From Cannabis sativa (lineage: Eukaryota; Streptophyta; Magnoliopsida; Rosales; Cannabaceae): a DNA stretch of 64,000 bases. The stretch covers positions 30,179,257-30,243,256 of the forward strand of contig NC_083607.1 in the NCBI RefSeq assembly GCF_029168945.1. The letters run 5' to 3'. Below are positions 1 to 12,249 of the stretch, in pieces (position 1 is the first letter of the stretch; each line of letters opens with the position of its first letter). The notes under the pieces were generated by a model. The model was not told where the DNA came from. It searched no databases and saw only the letters and a program-made list of their open reading frames with translations. A program made the position numbers and the translations under genes.

Positions 1-1021
1 CAGCAATAAACTCAAGATTTGAGATTGCATGACACACATAAAGTCATGCTTCAAACTAGCAATACTGAAGCTCATACTCAAGAACTTCAAAGCCAAGCTC
101 CTCAATTAATTTCCAGCAATCAAACACTAGAAATAACCAGAATAAAACACAAGAGAGTTGCCCTAAAACTCCATCTAGAGCTCAACCAAGCACAACATCA
201 AAAATCTAAGCATAACATGCTTAACCTAATCAAAGAAACCACTATCATGCAACCTATCATCATCATCATCAAGAACATGCAATTCACAATCCCAAACATG
301 CTTTTTCAACAATTAATACCAGCAAGGATTACAACAGAAATTTCTAAATAATCTCAGCTAGAAAATACCTCAATTCCAAGCTTAAAATCCTTCCAATTCC
401 AAGCTTAAAAAGTTAAGCAATTCACACAATTTAGCTAGCAAATATAGAGAGGGTTAGGGACAGAAAGAGGGTTCGGGTGAGAGGGATAAATAACCAGCAA
501 ATTTCATATATTTCCCTCAAAATCACTTTTAATTAAATGAAACTCAAATATGGTCAAATGACCATTTTGCCCTTAGGGCTTAAATACACACATGCACCCT
601 CACAAGGGTAATTTAGTCATTCCATATTCAATCATTTCCAAATAAATTTTAGATTCCATATTATCAAATAAAATTCCAAATAATGCAATCCAATTTACAT
701 TTCGGGCCCGAACCCGGTTCTACCCGAAATGCCCGGTTGTGACTATACCGCACCAACCTGTCAGAACACACCTGAAAAGACAACATAGGCATAGAATATA
801 ATAATATAGTTCCATTAAGCACATAATTTAATTAATTTCATTATTTTACCCTTCTCGGGTCATAATTACCAAAATGCCCCTGGCTCACCAACGGGGTCTT
901 AACATATTAAAATTCATATAATTTCACATATATTGAACTATATAATAATATAATTCCTCAATTATTCATAATTATTTAATTAGGGTTTTGCTAATACATT
1001 GCTTAATTCTAGGGTATTACA
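1..1021 (-). repeat. 3' LTR (partial) of the chromovirus
   Basis: This stretch matches about 17555-18575 with scattered substitutions and small indels (for example the shared run of Met/His-coding text near 20-110 and 17565-17640). It ends in GGTATTACA, as does the right LTR, giving a CA terminus at 1021. The full LTR is 2,395 bp, so roughly 1.37 kb lies left of the window. A 110-codon open frame inside it is chance coding in an LTR. Confidence 0.9.
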
Positions 1022-1036
1022 ATTACCCCCTCCTTA
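1022..1036 (-). other. Polypurine tract of the chromovirus
   Basis: Read on the minus strand this is TAAGGAGGGGGTAAT, a purine-rich run directly abutting the 3' LTR. It is where plus-strand DNA synthesis would be primed. Its position confirms the minus orientation of the element. Confidence 0.8.
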
Positions 1037-1056
1037 TAGAAGTTTTGTCCCGAAAT

Positions 1057-2708
1057 TTACCTGAATAACTCCGGATATTTCTGCTGCATAGCCGTCTCGA
1101 GTTCCCAAGTTGCCTCTTCTACTTTACTATTCGTCCATAGTACTTTCACCAGTGCCACTGTCTTGCTCCTCAAGATTTTCTCTCTTCTATCGAGTATCTG
1201 CACTGGCTGCTCCTCATATGACAAGTCTGGCTGGAGTTCCAACGCTTCATAACTCAGAACATGGGACGAGTCTGAGACATACTTCCGAAGCATTGAAACA
1301 TGGAACGCATCATGTATAGCTGCCAGTGCTGGGGGCATAGCCAACCTGTACGCTACTTGCCCTATCCTCTTAAGGATTTCAAAAGGTTAAATGAACCTCG
1401 GGCTAAGTTTTCCTTTCTTCCCAAAGCGTTTAATGCCTTTCATCGGAGATATTCGGACAAATACCATGTCTCCGACATGAAAATCAATGTCTTGACGCTT
1501 TGGATAAGCATAACTCTTCTGTCTACTCTGAGCCGCGAGCATTTGCGCTCTAATATTGTCAACTGCCTCACTTGTTTTGTGAACAGCTTCGAGACCCAAG
1601 AACTTTCTTTCATCCATTTAATCCCAGTGAATGGGCGATCTACATTTTCTTCCATATAAAAGTTCATAAGGAGCCATCCCGATTGTTGCCTGATAGCTGT
1701 TATTATAAGAATACTCGATTAGGGGTAGGTACTTTACCCATGATCCCTCAAAGTCAAGCACACATGCCCGAAGCATGTCTTCTAGAATCTGCAGCGTCCT
1801 CTCAGATTGCCCATCCATCTAAGGATGAAAAGCAGTGCTGAACATTAACTAAGTACCCATAGCTCGATGCACACTCTCCAGAATCTTAATGTAAACTTCG
1901 GATCTCTATCCGACACAATAGACTTTGGGACACCATGAAGAAGAACAATTTCTCTGACATACAACTCAGCATACTGGTCAATGGAGAAATTCGTCCGAAC
2001 AGGTAAAAAGTTAGCAGACTTTGTAAACCTGTCCACTATGACCCACAATGAGTCAAATCGTCCCGTTGTTCTAGGCATACCTACCACGAAGTCCATAGAA
2101 ATGTCCTCCCATTTCCGCTCTGGTATATTCAGTGGTTGTAATAACCCTTCAGGTCGTTGATGCTCAGCTTTCACTTTCTGACACGTAAGGCACTTTGCAA
2201 CATATTCAGCGATGTCATTTTTCATGCCTGGCAACAAGAACATGGCTTTCAGGTCTTGATACATCTTTGTTGACCCTAGATGAACTGAATAAGGAGTCGT
2301 GTGAGACTCATCCATGATCTCTTTCTTGATGTTCTCATCCATGGGCAAACAAACTCGATTCCCAAATCTCAACATTTCTGTTTCATCCACTGAGAAATCA
2401 CTAGCCTTCCCAGCCGAAACCCTAGCTTGGGTTTTTATCAATTCCGAATCTTGCTTTTGTGTTTCTTTAATTCTCTCTAAAAGAGTGGATTGCAGGGTAA
2501 TATTAGCCAATTGCCCCAGGACCAACTCAATCTGAGCTCGAGTCATTTCATTTGCTAGCTGTTGGGAGATTTGCTTCATAGTATTCAACTGACTCTGACC
2601 TTTCCTACTCAAGGCGTCAGCAACCACGTTGGCCTTAACAGGGTGATAAAGGATCTCACAGTCATAATCCTTCACCAATTCTAACCAACGCCTCTGCCTC
2701 ATATTCAA
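1057..2708 (-). pseudogene. Integrase plus chromodomain (broken) of the chromovirus pol
   Basis: From the right, the frame begins in the end of RNase H (ending in ADALSRK), then the integrase zinc finger (H...H...CLTC), then the catalytic core with MDF (first Asp), SDRD (second Asp) and DGQSER (Glu). Below 1818 come the GPY-like region and a C-terminal chromodomain ending VEEATWE...YPELF just before the polypurine tract. The enzyme would insert element cDNA into the genome, and chromodomains are known to direct chromoviruses to heterochromatin. Breaks: a frameshift near 1870-1880 after the SDRD motif, then in-frame stops near 1855, 1822, 1616 and 1385. Everything from 1854 to 1057 is one frame apart from the stops. 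Not functional. Confidence 0.9.
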
Positions 2709-4081
2709 GTCCTTCTGGGTAATGAAGTATTTTAGACTCTTAGATTAGTGTATATCTCACATTTCTCGCCATAAAGGTAATGCCACCAAATCTTTAGCAC
2801 AAATACCACTGCTGTGAGTTCTAAATCGTGATTAGGGTACCTCTGCTTGTACTCCTTTAACTCCCGAGAAGCATAAGCTATTATCCTCCCAGCCTGCATA
2901 AGTACACAACCGAGAGCCTGTCTCGAGGCATCACAATAAACTACAAACTTTTCCTTATCAGAAGGAAGAGTTAGTACAGGAGCGGTAATCAAGCGTTGCT
3001 TTAACTCTAGGAAATGTTTCTCACACCGATCAGTCCAAGCAAACTTCTGGTTCTTTTGTGTCAGCTCCGCTAAGGGTACAGCAATCTTTGAAAAACCCTC
3101 AACGAACCGACGATAATAACCAGCCAAACCCATAAAACTTCTGACCTCTGTAGCTGATTTCGGTGCTGGCCAATCCCGAACAGCTTCAATTTTAGCCGGA
3201 TCCACCATGATCCCATCTTTATCCACTATGTGCCCCAAAAATGAGACACGAGATAACCAGAATTCACACTTTTTGAATTTAGCATAAATCTTGTGATCCT
3301 GTAACCTTTGCAAAACCGCTCTGAGATGCAACTCATGCACTTCTACTTTCTCAGAGTATACCAAAATGTCGTCAATAAATACAATCACGAACCTATCCAT
3401 ATAGTCTTTAAACACCCGATTCATCAAATCCATGAATGTCGCCGGGGCATTAGTGAGTCCAAAAGACATCACAAGAAATTCATAGTGTCCATACCGAGTA
3501 CGGAACGCAGTTTTCGGGATACCCTCCTCTCGAATTCTCTGCTGATGATAGCCTGAGCGAAGATCGATCTTGGAAAAGACCGTCTTCCCCTTCAATTGAT
3601 CAAACAGATCATCAATCCGAGGTAAAGGATACTTGTTCTTAATGGTAAGCTTGTTCAACTCTCAGTAATCAATACACATTCGCAGGGTTTCGTCATTCTT
3701 CTTCACAAACAAAACCGGAGCACCCCAAGGTGAGTAGCTCAGTCTGATAAATCCCAGATTCAGTAACTCTTGCAATTGTATCTTCAATTCCTTCAACTCA
3801 GCTGGAGCCATTCGGTACGGTGCCTTAGATACAGGATCCACTCCCGAAACCAATTCAATAACAAATTCAATTTCCCGGGTAGGTGGAAATCCCGGCAAGT
3901 GTTCCGGAAAGACATCAAGGAACTCGCATACCAATCTCGTATTTTCGGGCCCTGATGTCACAGGTTGGCTGGTGTCCACTGCAGTAACTATGAACCCCAG
4001 ACATCCTCTACCCATCAGGTCTTTAGCTTTCAACAGTGATATTCTCGGTATGCGTGCCCCCTGAACCTTACCCACGAACAC
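2709..4081 (-). pseudogene. Reverse transcriptase and RNase H (broken) of the chromovirus pol
   Basis: The 4081-3662 part carries the PR-RT linker and RT N-terminus ([16 protein letters not shown], LLxxGFIR, then [17 protein letters not shown]). After one in-frame stop it continues in 3658-2732 with the [11 protein letters not shown] segment, YHQ, the catalytic FIDDILVYS box and the FLGH motif. RNase H follows with FVVYCDAS and ends near [11 protein letters not shown]. It would copy element RNA to DNA and remove the RNA strand. The stop after MCIDY is TGA where relatives have Arg (CGA), a C-to-T change. A frameshift near 2735 separates RNase H from its last part. Confidence 0.93.
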
Positions 4082-4544
4082 CGCTGGGTTAGCACTATCA
4101 GCTCAAACACCACCATCTTCCGTTTACAGTCAATCATCGCTCAACCACCATTCCCAGGATTATGTCAAAATCAAATAATTGTAACTCAATTAGATTGGCG
4201 GTCAACTCACAACCGTCAATCCAAAAAGACAAGGACCGAATCCACCTTGTGGATACTATTAGGTCTCCCGAGGGTAATACGGTTCCGAACCCCGAAGCAT
4301 AAATATCACATGGCTTATGTAAACTTTCTATCACTCTACTCGATACATATGAATGAGTAGCTCCCGAATCAAATAACACAGTATACGAACAAGCATTAAC
4401 AGACAACTGACTTGTCACAACTGATGGACTAGCATCAGCGTCTGCCTGAGTTACAATGAAAAGTTGGCCCGGGTTCTGAGCAATATTCTTCTTAGGCTCT
4501 TCTTTCTTGGATTGGGGACAATCTCTGATAAAGTGGCCCACCAT
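4082..4544 (-). pseudogene. Aspartic protease of the chromovirus (broken)
   Basis: After the zinc knuckle the frame contains the retropepsin active site FDSGATHS and ends at DIILGM, where the usual hydrophobic-Leu-Gly motif of pepsin-like enzymes lies. The frame is then lost: about a dozen residues expected after LGM are missing and the coding continues in another frame through [12 protein letters not shown] at about 4085-4130. The protease would cut the Gag-Pol precursor. A small deletion is the simplest cause of the break. Confidence 0.85.
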
Positions 4545-5589
4545 GCCACACTGGAAACATGCCTTGGCTCAGCACTCACCAAGATGATGCTTCTTGCATT
4601 TAGGACACTCAGGATATGATCGGAATGAGGACCCGCGACCCTGACGGCTACCTCTATTTCCCCGAAACTTTCTATTTCCCCCTGATGCTCCGAAAGCCTC
4701 AGCCTTCCGCTTGTGCTTGGGGTTGCCACTGTCGGTCCTCTTACTGACATTACCACTAGTAGGAGGGTTTGATGCCATGACGGCATCCTTTGCAGCCTGC
4801 TCTTTCATTACTTCCTGCTCAGCCTCCTCAGCAATTAAGGCCAAGCCTACCACTCTCTTATACAGAGTGTCATGTGATGTGGTAATTTCAAGTCCCGACT
4901 GATTGTAGCATTCAGTCCTCGAACATATTTCTGCTTTCTGGTAAAATCTTTAGGCACTAGATCACCAGCAAATTTTGATAACCGATCAAATTCAAGAGTA
5001 TACTCGGCCACAGACATCTTTCCCTGAGTCAACTTCACAAAATCTTCCTGATGTGAAGTCCTCACAGCAACATTATAAAACTTTTCCTCAAAAAGTTTCT
5101 TCAACTCTTCCCATGTCATCACACTGACATCTCGAGTCTGATTCACTATATCCCACCAAACGCGGGCATGGTCTTGAAACATAAAGACCGCACAATTCAC
5201 TCTCTTTGTTCCCGTCACCTCCATATTATCGAGGATATAGGTAACAGTGCTCATCCACTGATCGACCTTATTAATATCAATAACTCCTAGAAAAGTCGGA
5301 GGTTGAAGCTTCACAAACCGCTCGAACACAGAGTCCCGGTGCGGCATACCCTTGGTTACCCACCAATGGCACAGGAGCAAGTTGCCTAAAACATTGCAAC
5401 TCTTCCTCTTGACAAAGTATGACACTTCGCATTTCATGAAACATATGCTGCTAGTCGGTAGGAGGATTAGCATTAACAGCCCCCGCATTATCTCCCGGAT
5501 TCTTCGAAGGTGGAGGCAGTGCTGGTGGATCGGTTCGGGTAGCCCCGGGCTCTACTTGCTCGCCCTGTGGTCTGGATAATTGCAGAGGG
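4545..5589 (-). pseudogene. Gag (capsid and nucleocapsid) of the chromovirus, broken and split from its start codon
   Basis: The retrotransposon Gag core is seen at about 5350-4850 (FVKLQPPTFLG, WMSTVTYILD, VWWDIVNQ, MTWEELKKLFEEKF, SVAEYTLEFDRL, KFAGDLV). It is followed by a basic linker and a CCHC zinc knuckle, CFQCGMVGHFIRDC, at about 4570-4530. A frameshift lies near 4850, and one TGA (about 4567) sits just before the knuckle in the same frame, where an Arg codon is usual. The N-terminal Pro-rich part runs up to 5589, and the ATG is at 15847-15849 on the other side of the nested element. Gag packages element RNA into particles. Confidence 0.88.
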
Positions 5590-7484
5590 TGTTGGAAATT
5601 ATTTCACTAGGATCTTAGATCTACTCACAAGTATGTTGTTCAACACCCTAAATATGAACTGTCTAAAACGATAAATTAAACACATATAAAGTTAAGAAAA
5701 CCTTACATTGATGCAGCAGAATTAATGTCTCCTTCCACTCAGATCTCTAACCCTTGCATCCTTTCTGTAGCAGAGTATAATTAAGATGTGAGCCCGAATG
5801 TCCTTCTTCTTTGAGTTTGATCCTTCACAGTCTTCCAATCTATGATTGAGTTACTGCTTGCTGTGTGTGGGCACTTACTCTTTCACTAGGGTCACAAAAT
5901 TTATGAAGGGAAAAGAGAAGAGGGATTTTGGCCAGGTATAGAAAATGGGGAAGGCTCAGTTTTTCTGAAGAGAGAAATTTCTGTCAGAAGATGTTCTGAA
6001 AACTTGTGATTTGACTAAGCCACCACTTTCTATTTATAGGCAACTACTAGGTTTAGGTTAGGAATTATTTGGCATTAAAATAATGAAAATATAAATTTGA
6101 AATCCCACAAATAGTGGCCGGCCATGGTGTAGTTTATGGGCCCCACTTAATTTTGCAGTTTTATCAAATTTTATTTCTATTTTCTCAAAAACGCCAATTT
6201 TCCAATTCTAACCTTTTAAATGCCAAAACTAATTATTTAATAACTAAAATAGATTATTAAATAATATTGTCATTTAATTTAATTATTAACTAGACATATA
6301 AAGTCCATTAATATATAAATAAACCTAGAATCTCTTTTCTTTACAATTTCACCCCTGCTTAGTGAAAATTCACAAATTAGACATAGTCTAACTTTAGAAT
6401 TATAATTGATCAATCAAGAATCAATTAATGAGTCTTACAAGCAGAATGTTCTCAACTAGAATGGGACCATGGATCTATATGCTGAGGTTCTAATAAGTGA
6501 ATCAAATTTACCAAGTAAATTCCTACTTATTAATTCTTCGTTGAATCCACTCTTAGAACTTAGAATTGCACTCTCAGAATTATATAGAGCATATTATATG
6601 TTCCACGATATCAATATGCTATCTCATTTAACCATTGTTATAATCTTATTGTGATTTAAAGATCCTCTATGTAGATGATCTACATCAAGATGGGATTTCT
6701 TCACCGTTCTCACCCCTCAATGTATTTTGCCCTTAAAACACTTAGCTACCTGTAAATGGTGTTTAGTGATCTAATAATTAGTCAGTTAAACAAGAGCTCA
6801 TCCATTTACTTCTATTTGCTAAGCTCGAAGGGAATCATCACTTGACTTCTATACACCAGTAGAAGCTATAGATTCCATATTTATGTTTACCACTCCCACT
6901 CAATCATACTATCACGTTCCCAAAATATACGTATCACCCTGACTTAAAAGTAGGCTTAACTAATAAATCAAAGAACATGAATAGCACTCCTGAGTTGAGC
7001 CTAAGCATATCAGGATTTAGATTCTTTTAATCTTAAGATCAACTACTGATATTGACTTGGAAAGATATATATAACGGTAAGTTTGTAATATCTTAACTTA
7101 GTTGCAATATCGGTCCAGTCCAATGTATACTCCATACATTCGAAACTAGTATACTTTACTAATGTCCTGGAAAGAACATAACACTTACTCCAAGTGTAAG
7201 TACACATCATCGTTGATTATCACATTAGTGTAAATCCAATAACACTGATGAAACAGGGACCAAGTCTTTTGATTCATATGATCACATTCACATTCCGCTG
7301 TGTTGACGATACTATAATTGTGAATAAACATATGATCTGTATTTAACTGATTCTGTGTGTAAATGTAATAAACATATTAAACCATTAGCATGTAAAATTC
7401 ATGCAAACATCAATCACTTCAAATTTCTTATATTGATGACAAATCAGATTGTAAAGAGTTTTATTTAGGACATAAAACCCAACA
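5590..7484 (-). repeat. 3' LTR of the nested gag-only element
   Basis: Starts TGTTGGAAAT and ends AAAACCCAACA on the plus strand; read on the minus strand it begins TGTTGGGTTTTATG. Near-identical in length to 13945-15839. TATTTATA at 6031-6038 is the reverse of a TATA box that would drive transcription leftwards. A 61-codon open frame (6469-6654, repeated at 14823-15008) is only LTR sequence. Confidence 0.95.
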
Positions 7485-7498
7485 AACACCCACTTGCA
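7485..7498 (-). other. Polypurine tract of the gag-only element
   Basis: Minus strand reads GCAAGTGGGTGTT directly before the 3' LTR. The sister elements have GCAAGTGGGAGTT (after 19430) and GCGAGTGGGAGTT (after 51405) at the same place, which supports the assignment. Confidence 0.7.
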
Positions 7499-9312
7499 CT
7501 AACATTAAACAAACTGTGCAACTAGGTCAATTTGATGTCTTGATCTTCAGATCAAGTGTAGTATATTAGAATCCACCCAAACTTCTGGAAACTAGTTTAT
7601 AAATACACTTATGAAACATCCTTTACTATATGCTTTACTCATCAAGGGGTACTGAAATCTTTACTGTTTTAAAAGTACATCTGAATAAACAGAAGACATA
7701 TCTCTCATATTTTAAAATATGGAATTGAGATAATACAGTGTAGACTTTTCTTCAGTGATATAACTTTCTTGGATTTTCGAAATCACAAAGTTATAATTCT
7801 TCTATGGTAGAGCTTGAATTATTATAGAATAACTCATCCACCCCCAAAGTAAGCACCATCTCAAAGATCTCGAAATGAGTTGGTGAGATACAAGGACAAC
7901 TGATACACAGTTCCTTAATATCTAACATATAGATTACTTTCATAAATCTTTCTTGAATATCTTCTAATGTTCCCTATTTGATTACATCTTAGATAGCTCC
8001 CACTCAATAGCAGATGTCTGGTTAAATAATACTTTTAACCTTTGATTGTTTGGAGAGTTACCTAGTTGTGACTTTTGTATTAGTCTGAAACTTTAAGTCA
8101 AGACTAAGTCATCAACATAGCAAACTAGTATTTAAAAGTGAAAAATACATGCCAGAGATTAAGTAATCAAAATTAAGATACCATAAAATTTTATGAGGAT
8201 TAAGAATTCTTGGTTCAAGTCATTCGAATAGACTGAACTAGAGTTCTTTATCTTATTCTCATAATTCTGATAAGTTATACCTATCCATGTGTATGGTTAG
8301 ATTTGGTTTTTAGTAGTGTTCTTAAGTACCTATCACAAGTATCAACCTGATGAAGATGCGTATAGAATTTTAAAATTCTCCCACTCAATTAAGGTAGTGT
8401 AAAACTTTATCAAAGAACTTTCAAAGGTATCAAACTTGTACTTACAACAGTAAAATCGAAATGGAACATACAATCAAGATCAAGAATTTATATTGATAAT
8501 AGCTAACTCATTATATTACTTCCATGTTTAAAGAAGATATGTGTTACATAGGGAATTGTTGAATAGACTCCACCCCTAAGAATATACATATAGGGTATTG
8601 TGGATAAACTCCACCCCTAAGTATATAGAGATTATGATCCACCCCTAAAGATTGTAAAGATCATGATTTTCTAAGTGTCATAGAGTTTGTGTGGAGTTGA
8701 ATACTATCCAGAGTTCATTAGATATAAAAGATCGTTGAACTGCATAGTTTTCTTAACTTTTCTCCACCCCTATCAGATCAAAAGATCCTTTTATTAAACA
8801 AATTCTTAATAATTGTATTAGAATGAACAATTATTAATAAACATAGAAATAATCTAGTGTTTATTTAATATAACTCTATGACGAGTTGTAAATATTATAG
8901 AATTTGCATCAATAATAAAAACACTTACACATACAAACATATAAATATAATGTGGTAATAATTGATGAAGATAAAGTAAATGAAGCTCAATCTCATAAAT
9001 TGTAATTGTTGAATATCGAAAATAAAGAAACTTTATTAATAATAAAAAAAAATTATTATTGCAACAATATGAGAAAAGCAGGGATAAATATCCCTAACTA
9101 AAATTTGAAATCCAAATTATCTTTAAACTAAAGCAATTAATCCAAAAATAAATTGAAGAGCTTCATCTTCATCTGGACGATTTCACCCTTGGTCCAGCTT
9201 TTTGGTCCAACTCATCTGAGTTCAAGTAGCTTGGCCTATAAGAAGAAGAAAACAAATAAACAAAGTTAGTCCAGAATCATAAATTGAAGTGGATAATAAT
9301 TCACTAAAACTC
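7499..9312 (-). other. 3' non-coding interior of the gag-only element with repeated GGGGTGGA motifs
   Basis: About 1.8 kb between gag and the 3' LTR without a coding frame. It contains the plus-strand phrase TCCACCCCTAAG three times within 85 bases (8569, 8610, 8638) and TCCACCCCTATCAG at 8763. The same phrases recur in sister elements. A pyrimidine-rich tract ending in TATAG on the minus strand (about 9234-9260) resembles a 3' splice site downstream of gag. Confidence 0.6.
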
Positions 9313-10178
9313 TTAAAGTTTATAAATAGAAATACCTTGTTTCTTTGCAAGAAGTTTAGGACATTGAGGTTTCCAATGACCTTTCTCATTGCAGTAGAAA
9401 CACTTTCCCTTAAGTGTAGCATCACAAGAAGGAGCAGCCTTTTTATGCTTCATGGCTTTTGTTCGCTTCTTGGTGTTTTTCCACTTCTTCTTCGATTTGG
9501 GTTTCGAAGCAGAGGCAACATTTGCTTCAGGTTTGTTCGTCCCATTACCATTCCAAGGATTGTGAGGTTTGCTCCCTTTCTTCTTGGATCCTCCAATCAA
9601 ATTTTCATAAGTTTGAAGGTCATTGACTAATTCATGAAAGTCAATTTCCTTCTTATTCATGACATAATTTGAAGTGTATGGTAGAAATGCTGGAGTTACG
9701 CTATTCAAGATAAGGCTTACTTGAGTAGCACTATCCATTTCAGCACCATGATCCTGGGCTTCTTGGAAATAACTCGCCATGAGGAGAACATGGTCACGCA
9801 CGTTTTGATGAGGTTCCATTCGTGCATTAATGTACTTCTTAGTCGCGTCAAAGCGTGACTGAAGTGATGCCTTACCGAATAGCTCATTTAACTTCGTCAT
9901 AGCTTCAGCAGCCTTCTCAATTTTAGAAAACCGAGTTTTGAGGGTGTCAACCATGCTGGAAAGCATAAAGTATAGAGCTTTGTCATTTTCTTTCTGCCAA
10001 CGCTCATACTTTTCTTTCACAGCTTTGGATGCATTGGCCCCAGGCACTTCAGGTGACGACTCAGTTAAAACAAACAAGGCACTTTCTCCTATGAGAGAAT
10101 GTTAATGTTCTCATTCCATTTAGGAAAGTGAGATCCATTCAGCTTATTTTCAGTCAACAATGATAACATGGGATTCAT
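9313..10178 (-). pseudogene. Copia-type Gag with CCHC zinc knuckle (one frameshift)
   Basis: Gag of the UBN2/Copia class. An open frame covers 10077-9313 (254 codons): helical capsid region (KYERWQKEND, LFGK, MASYFQEAQD, LILNSVTPAF, YENL), a Lys-rich linker, then CFYCNEKGHWKPQC, a perfect CX2CX4HX4C knuckle that binds RNA. The likely true start is the ATG at 10178-10176, whose frame reads MNPMLSLL...FPKWNENINIL before a one-base-scale frameshift near 10085-10092 joins it to LIGESALFVLTE. Length with the extension, about 288 codons, fits Copia gags. The reading frame stops soon after LLAKKQ; a GTATTT there may be a splice donor rather than protein-coding. No protease follows. Confidence 0.88.
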
Positions 10179-10700
10179 TTTGGTAATACAGGATACTACA
10201 AAATAATAGAAATCAACAAATAGAAATAAATAATGGTTTAACACAAAATCAATTCAGAAATGATAAGCACATAGCAAGTTGGAATGATATGAGAAAATAC
10301 TTAAAAAAAAAATCAATCCTAAATAATTTCCAAGGTTTTTCAATAAACTGATATCAGTGTCCCGTTTAGGCGAGAGTCAAAGCTACCATCTATTGAATAG
10401 AGTTGTCAGCTCATCTAAAATGTTAAACATTCTAGCAACCTTTTATTCGATCAAGATTGGAATCTAACGTTGTCCCGTTTAGGCGAGAGTCAAGGCTATT
10501 CTGTCTTATGAGCTACTACCATTGTTTCGCAATTTGCAAGTCAAATATGGTCGCCACCATTAGGGTGATCTATACCATATAAAACACTTACAAACTACTT
10601 ATCTTTCGAGATTAAACAGTGCGAAATTGCTAATGAACGTTCCTCCATTAGGGAGGATTACTCACTAAAACAAACGCGATGTAAAACCAACAATGGAGAT
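10179..10700 (-). other. Leader region upstream of gag with two copies of the CTCTCGCCTAAACGGGACA motif
   Basis: Read on the minus strand, the motif occurs at 10492-10472 and 10380-10359, separated by about 112 bases, 180-315 bases upstream of the gag ATG. Both are followed by similar text. Equivalent pairs or triplets occur in the three sister elements. No protein is encoded here, so an RNA or DNA signal is the likely explanation. Confidence 0.6.
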
Positions 10701-11787
10701 CCAATATGTTAATAATAATAAAGCTCATTCTTTAAAATGTATTTTCTTTATTATTCTAATAAATATATTCATTAAATTCGAAATTTTGAATTAAAAATTC
10801 AAAAATAAGAATTTAATATAATATTTAAAAAATTATACTTAGATGGTGATTTGAAATAAAAATAATTATTTCCATCTTAATAGTAATCTTAAATATAAAT
10901 ATTAAGGAAATTAATTTAAGTTTATTAATTTAAATTAATTAGCGACTGAAAAATTTCCTTGTGAATATATTTATTGTATTCGAAAAATAAAGTATAAAAC
11001 TATACAAATTTTCGAAAATAATAAAATTTAGAAAAGAAATACTTCAAGCAAAAATATCACCTATCTAGATTTTCTTTTGACTAGTTAATTCAATTTCTAA
11101 TAATATATATTGTAACTTATTTATTTTAAATTAATCAATTAAATGAAAAAATCATTGATTGAAGTTGGTCCAAGAATTAATTAAAATAAATAATTAATTT
11201 ACAACTCAATCTATTTTTCAAAATAAATTCAAAAATATTGCATAATTAAAATGCAATTTTTCGAAATTGATTAATAAAATAAAAAATATATTTTGAAAAT
11301 TATTTAAATTTAAGTTGAAAAATTAAATTTCAACCTAAAAGTAATTTTCTATTTAATTAAGTGTCATGAAAAATAAATAAATATTTAAGTATCATGGTGA
11401 AAATCAACTTAGATATTTAAATTTTTCAAGTTAATTAAATGTATTAAATTGAAGAAATAAATAATTAAGTGTAGAGAAGGTTTAATTATTAATTTCTAGT
11501 TTAATACTAGGAAAAATATACTTTAATAAAATTGTACCAAAATTAATTATTTAAATAATTAATTTCACAATGTATAATATTTTCCTATTTGAATATTAGA
11601 AATAATAAGTATTCTAGAAATAACTATCTAGAAAATAACTTATTTGACTAAGTATCTTTTCCACAAAAATTTGAAAAATATCTAATTTAAATTGTATAGA
11701 AAAATCTAAAACTTAAATAATTTAAAATTTAGATTTAATTAAATATCAAAAATTAACTTGTAACCACTTAATTTAAAATATTCTATT

Positions 11788-11875
11788 TTAAGTTAATATT
11801 CGAAAAGATATTAACTTAAAAAAAATATCTAAAATATTCTATTTTAAGTTAATATTCGAAAAGATATTAACTTAA
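11788..11875. repeat. Tandem 56-bp duplication of a hairpin
   Basis: TTAAGTTAATAT / ATATTAACTTAA arms around an 8-base loop occur at 11788-11819 and again at 11844-11875 with the same flanks. The plus-strand sister (about 60967-60998) has a single, slightly decayed copy, so the doubling is specific to this element. Confidence 0.75.
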
Positions 11876-12249
11876 AAATATCTTAAGAATCTTTAATAAC
11901 TAATGTCTAGGATTCCTCAACTTAATTTAAAATTTAAATAAATATTCAAATTTAAGTTAGATAAGAAAAATCAGTTGATACAACTAATTTATAACTTAAA
12001 TAGGAATATTTAATTAAATAAGCTCCAGAAAGAATCTAGTTAGTTAAAATTCTTTATTTAATTAAATACAAGAAAAATACAAATAGTTTGTCTAGAAATA
12101 ATATCTAAAACTAAAAGTGTTTTTCTTAAAATTAACTTTAAAATATTAAAATGAAAACAAATTTTCACATATTTTAAAAGTTAATTATGTTGCTAATTCA
12201 ATTTTATTAGGTCATACTAATATAATTAACCTAGTATAGTTATTCAAAT

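Noticed and set aside
19..351. 110-codon plus frame at the window start
   Set aside because: It lies wholly in the chromovirus 3' LTR and its partner in the right LTR is broken; low-complexity His/Gln text.
6469..6654. 61-codon frame repeated at 14823-15008
   Set aside because: The repeat is explained by the two LTRs of one element; no start context or protein family.
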